This document shows, one piece after another, positions 60,791-64,000 of a stretch of DNA of 64,000 nucleotides (within the stretch, counting starts at the first letter, position 1; each line of letters begins with the position of its first letter). Source of the stretch: Sphingobacterium sp. JB170 (lineage in GTDB: Bacteria > Bacteroidota > Bacteroidia > Sphingobacteriales > Sphingobacteriaceae); assembly GCF_900163865.1 (NCBI RefSeq), contig NZ_FUKU01000026.1, forward strand, positions 186,001-250,000, written 5' to 3'. The position numbers were made by a program, and so were the translations under genes. Below the pieces are notes generated by a model. It saw only the letters and a program-made list of their open reading frames with translations. It did no database searches and had not been told where the DNA came from.

Positions 60791-63649
60791 TTATTTTAAC
60801 TTAACGGTAAGTGCTTTACCACTGTATTTAACCGTTTTTCCCCCATTAATTTCTTTATCTATACCAATACCATTTTGATCGTTGATTAAAACAACGTTAA
60901 AAGTTCTGCTTTTCAGCATACCTTGGAATTCGCCCTTACGATGACCGATAATTAGCTGACCAGATGCCGCATCGTATTTAAGATCGATTAGTGCGTAACG
61001 ACCTTTCTCGTATTCGTAATTGATTCCTGCGTCTTCATACAAAACAAACTCCGCGTCTGCGCCATCATAAACTAGCAGGGTTAGGTCCTTCTGCCTCTTT
61101 TCGGTCGTATATTGTAAATCCTCACCGATCGGTAAAATAGAACCACCTTTAACAAACACGGGAATTCGTTCATAGGGTGCAGGCGCGTCAATGCGTTGCC
61201 CCCCTTTATAGGATTCTCCACTGTACAAATTGTACCATGTAGTTCCTTGCGGTAAATAAACAGGGCGACTGGTCTTATCCTTTTCCGTAACTGGATTCAC
61301 TAGTAAGGAAGGTCCCCACATATATTGGTCATTTATGTTATATACCGATTCGTCTTTTGGAAAGTCCATTGCGAGCCCACGAATCATAGAATAGTCATTG
61401 AAGTAGGTCATACCACCTAAACTATAATTATAGCTTAAGAGCTTATAACGCAATTTTATATAATACAGCATGCTGCGATAAGCCGGATGGTCCTCGGGTG
61501 CTATTGCAAAAGGCTCCCGCTCGGGGTATTGTCCATGCGCTCGAAATAATGGGAGGAACGCACCATATTGGTACCAACGGGCGTTCAGTTCACGCCACTC
61601 TTCTAAATCTGCTTTTGAAGGATCGTAGTATTTCTGTTGAGCGAGGAATCCGCCTGCATCCATTGTCCAATAAGGAGTTCCGGACATCGAAAAATTTACG
61701 CCGGCGGAAATTTGATCACGCATGTCTTCCCATGTCGAGGCGATATCGCCACTCCATGCAGCTGCCGCATAGCGCTGCTGTCCGGCGAAAAACGATCGCG
61801 TTAAAATAAATACGCGCTTGTTCGGATCTTGGTCTCGCTGCCCCTCATAGATTCCTTTCGCATTCAGTAGTGGATATGTATTGTAATAACGTACCGACGA
61901 TCCGACACTTGGTTGCACAACCGATTTGCGCTCATCAATACTAATATTGGAATGCAAATCCGGTTCACTCGCATCCATCCACCAAGCGTCCACTCCTATC
62001 GAGAATAGTTTATCATTCATCTGGTCCCAAAACGCTTTTCGAGCATCTTGGTTATACACGTCATAGAACGTTGAGGTATATCCGTTTCCAATCCAATCTT
62101 TACGGCCGTCATAAATATTACGCATGTACAACCAACCTTGGTCACGATACTGCTTATACACACTTGACTCCTCATTGATTTTTGGCCATACCGAAATCAT
62201 CAGATTCATATTCTTAGCATGCAAACTATTGATCATTCCCGCAGGATCAGGAAATCGTGTGCTGTCAAAAGCGTGGCTACCCCAATCCTGTGGCTGCCAA
62301 TACGACCAATCTTGAACAATATTATCAATCGGAATCTGGCGCTCTCGGAATGTTGCGGCAACTTCCTCGAGCTCTAGTTGCGTCTTGTAGCGTTCACGGC
62401 TCTGCCAAAATCCAAAACTCCAAATCGGCATAATTGGCGCCTTACCTGTAATTTGACGGTATCCGGAAATCACGTCATCCATATCTTCACCCCCTACGAA
62501 GAAATAGTCAATTGCGTCACCCGCTTCAGATTGAAAACCGAACTGGGTACCCCCCGTTTCCGCTGGACGTTGCCAATTCAGCGTAAAATAGCATTCATCA
62601 CCTGAAGGAATCCATTCGATCTTAACTTTATAATGCTTGTCCTTTTCCAAGGAAACTGGTAATTCAAATGTACCAGGGTTCCATGCCTCTCGCCAGCGAT
62701 CTTGTAATAACTTACCGTCAATCCACACCTTTATATAGCCCGAGTATTTAAAGTGAACATAATGTAGTCCTTCGTATGGGGAGGCAATTCCGCCTTCGTA
62801 AATAACCTTGGCTTGGGATAATTGAACCCCCTCGGGGTATTTATGTTGGTCTGTCAAATAATTATAATCGATATCGGATTCTGGGCGCGTAACATAAATT
62901 TCGCTCTCATCCTCCTTATTCACGTACGAAGCGGTTAGCCATCCCTTTTGCCCTGTTTTTGAAAAAAGTTTAAAAGCGTTTAACGGCATAAGTGGTCGTG
63001 TATCTCCGGCAACTGTAATCGCGTAGTTATGCCAGAGAATACCGTAATTTTTGCTCGAGAGAAGAAATGGCACCGCTATTTCCGTGTTATACTGTAACAG
63101 GGTAACGCGACGGCCGTTATTGTAGTTCATCACGCCGTTCTGATGCTGACCTAAGCCAAATAGACCTTCGTTTTTATCGACTTGGAAGCCCTGCTTGATC
63201 GCGTAAAAACTGTCTCCGTTATACGCATCAGCCTGAAATGATTGCTGGCCCCGTTTTGTCTCGCCAACTAATAATTTTCCCTTCGCATCAAAGAAATGAA
63301 TCCTTCCGCTCGCTAACACTAATTTCGCTGTGAGTGCACTACTTTTTAGAAACAAAGTGTCCGGTTTTTCAACTACATTGAACTCAACCGGCTTACTACC
63401 TACCGAGTCGAGTAATATGAAACTCTTTTGTCTAGGCAATTCATTCCCTGGAGGCAATACACGAACGCGGATAACTTGTTCGTTGATGAAATCTAAATAG
63501 ATATCCTGATCAATTGCGGATGGCACTGAACGGTATACAACGTGCACCCCCGTTTGGGTTTTCTGGTAACTCGGTAGCCCGGCGGTTTGCGCAGCTAACG
63601 ACATCCCGGATAACAACACAAGTCCTAAGAGAACTCTTCTTAAAAACAT
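60791..63649 (-). CDS. GH31 glycosidase with PA14 insert, probable alpha-xylosidase
   Basis: A 952-residue exported enzyme (signal 'LLGLVLLSGMSLAAQ'). The N-terminal beta-sandwich domain is interrupted by a PA14 module at about residues 270-370 ('VIYEGGIASPYEGLHYVHFK', 'VWIDGKLLQDRWREAWNPG'). The GH31 barrel follows: 'IVQDWSYWQPQDWGSHAFD', nucleophile Asp559 in 'WWMDASEPD' and acid/base Asp635 in 'AAAAWSGDIASTWEDM'. C-terminal beta domains finish the protein. A PA14 insert at this place is the mark of xyloglucan alpha-xylosidases such as CjXyl31A and BoGH31A (family knowledge). It is the first gene of the PUL transcript. Confidence 0.92.
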   Translation of the reverse strand: MFLRRVLLGLVLLSGMSLAAQTAGLPSYQKTQTGVHVVYRSVPSAIDQDIYLDFINEQVIRVRVLPPGNELPRQKSFILLDSVGSKPVEFNVVEKPDTLFLKSSALTAKLVLASGRIHFFDAKGKLLVGETKRGQQSFQADAYNGDSFYAIKQGFQVDKNEGLFGLGQHQNGVMNYNNGRRVTLLQYNTEIAVPFLLSSKNYGILWHNYAITVAGDTRPLMPLNAFKLFSKTGQKGWLTASYVNKEDESEIYVTRPESDIDYNYLTDQHKYPEGVQLSQAKVIYEGGIASPYEGLHYVHFKYSGYIKVWIDGKLLQDRWREAWNPGTFELPVSLEKDKHYKVKIEWIPSGDECYFTLNWQRPAETGGTQFGFQSEAGDAIDYFFVGGEDMDDVISGYRQITGKAPIMPIWSFGFWQSRERYKTQLELEEVAATFRERQIPIDNIVQDWSYWQPQDWGSHAFDSTRFPDPAGMINSLHAKNMNLMISVWPKINEESSVYKQYRDQGWLYMRNIYDGRKDWIGNGYTSTFYDVYNQDARKAFWDQMNDKLFSIGVDAWWMDASEPDLHSNISIDERKSVVQPSVGSSVRYYNTYPLLNAKGIYEGQRDQDPNKRVFILTRSFFAGQQRYAAAAWSGDIASTWEDMRDQISAGVNFSMSGTPYWTMDAGGFLAQQKYYDPSKADLEEWRELNARWYQYGAFLPLFRAHGQYPEREPFAIAPEDHPAYRSMLYYIKLRYKLLSYNYSLGGMTYFNDYSMIRGLAMDFPKDESVYNINDQYMWGPSLLVNPVTEKDKTSRPVYLPQGTTWYNLYSGESYKGGQRIDAPAPYERIPVFVKGGSILPIGEDLQYTTEKRQKDLTLLVYDGADAEFVLYEDAGINYEYEKGRYALIDLKYDAASGQLIIGHRKGEFQGMLKSRTFNVVLINDQNGIGIDKEINGGKTVKYSGKALTVKLK

Positions 63650-63668
63650 AGTACTTTATTTATTTTTT

Positions 63669-63775
63669 GGTTAACAAATCCACCTGGTGTCAGGTGCATC
63701 ATAATACAAATGTAGTGTTGCAACCGATTGCACCAATACCACATAGGTTAACAATTAGGGGGCATTTTGTTAACC
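63669..63775 (-). promoter_or_regulatory. Control region of the GH31-susC-susD locus with repeated operator motif
   Basis: A -7 element TACATTTG (minus strand, 63707-63714) and a TTG (63734-63736) 19 bases further upstream form the candidate promoter, about 60 bp before the GH31 start. The 9-mer GGTTAACAA is present three times: 63669-63677 and 63746-63754 in one orientation, and 63767-63775 inverted, so the last two make a perfect inverted repeat with a 12-base gap. Between the promoter boxes lies TGCAA-CCGA-TTGCA (63719-63732), a palindrome with a central CG of the kind bound by LacI-family proteins. Confidence 0.65.
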
Positions 63776-63848
63776 AGGGAAGACCCAATCAAATATTAAT
63801 TGATTCAAAATCAAATTATTATAAAAAACAACAAGCAAAAACAACCGA

Positions 63849-64000
63849 TTATTTCCGATAGTGAGAAGGAAGCTCCCCATAAAAATGTTTAAAGTGTTTT
63901 GAATACTGTTTTGGGGAACCGAATCCGACCTCATAGGCAATCTCGCTAATTGTTTTATGCGAATTTCGTAGAAGATCCAAACTGATATTCAATCGAATAT
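63849..64000 (-). CDS. AraC-type helix-turn-helix regulator, C-terminal end (cut by window end)
   Basis: Only the last 50 or so codons are present, on the minus strand, ending at the stop 63849-63851. The translation contains 'TISEIAYEVGFGSPKQYSKH' followed by 'GELPSHYRK', the second helix-turn-helix of the AraC family with its 'GF' and 'F' anchors. It could be a classic AraC regulator or the DNA-binding end of a hybrid two-component sensor, which is common for glycan loci in this phylum. It is read in the same direction as the GH31 gene, 199 bp upstream of it, and is the likely activator of this locus. Confidence 0.85.
   Translation of the reverse strand, partial: IRLNISLDLLRNSHKTISEIAYEVGFGSPKQYSKHFKHFYGELPSHYRK

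Overview
The window is a chromosomal segment of a Bacteroidota bacterium, most likely of the Sphingobacteriaceae/Sphingobacteriales. This is inferred from two SusC/SusD pairs, many lipobox and signal-peptide exports, an atpZ-orf-atpB-E-F-H-A-G cluster without the beta and epsilon genes, OMP_b-brl_3 and DUF1080 proteins, and promoters with the Bacteroidota -7 element TAnnTTTG. No ribosomal RNA, insertion sequence, prophage or CRISPR array was found.

Layout. Positions 1-4450 are miscellaneous: the end of a TonB-dependent receptor, a KdgF-like cupin, a Qnr-like pentapeptide-repeat protein, a secreted EEP-family phosphodiesterase and a decayed GH16 glycanase pseudogene. Positions 4451-21310 form a complete sialic acid utilisation locus. 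A GxDLY-type SGNH esterase and a FadR-type GntR regulator face a long operon: SusC, SusD, neuraminate lyase, Kelch mutarotase, MFS transporter, two-domain sialate O-acetylesterase, AGE-family 2-epimerase, GH20 hexosaminidase and GH33 sialidase. A tandem operator sits exactly on the operon promoter, a hairpin follows susD, and a double-hairpin terminator ends the operon. The genes together would release sialic acid from glycans, deacetylate it, import it, set its anomer, cleave it to ManNAc plus pyruvate, and epimerise ManNAc to GlcNAc.

Positions 21850-40380 are mostly housekeeping: tRNA-Met(CAT), a START-like protein, LptF/G permease, ribBA, an aldehyde dehydrogenase, hemJ and hemE, a TPR protein, a two-component system, a YjjG-type HAD phosphatase, a DUF1080 lipoprotein, a TonB-type barrel protein, clpS, a KAS III enzyme, a fatty-acid-hydroxylase-like membrane protein and recQ. 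Positions 40529-46436 hold the ATP synthase operon. A Pif1-type helicase, a phosphomannose-isomerase-type cupin, parE and purU follow.

Positions 52481-64000 are a second polysaccharide utilisation locus, read leftward: AraC-type regulator (cut by the window end), GH31 with a PA14 insert, SusC, SusD, a surface lipoprotein and, after a terminator, a GH2 enzyme. The enzyme pair suggests galactosylated xyloglucan fragments as substrate. Its promoter region carries three copies of GGTTAACAA and a separate TGCAA/TTGCA palindrome.
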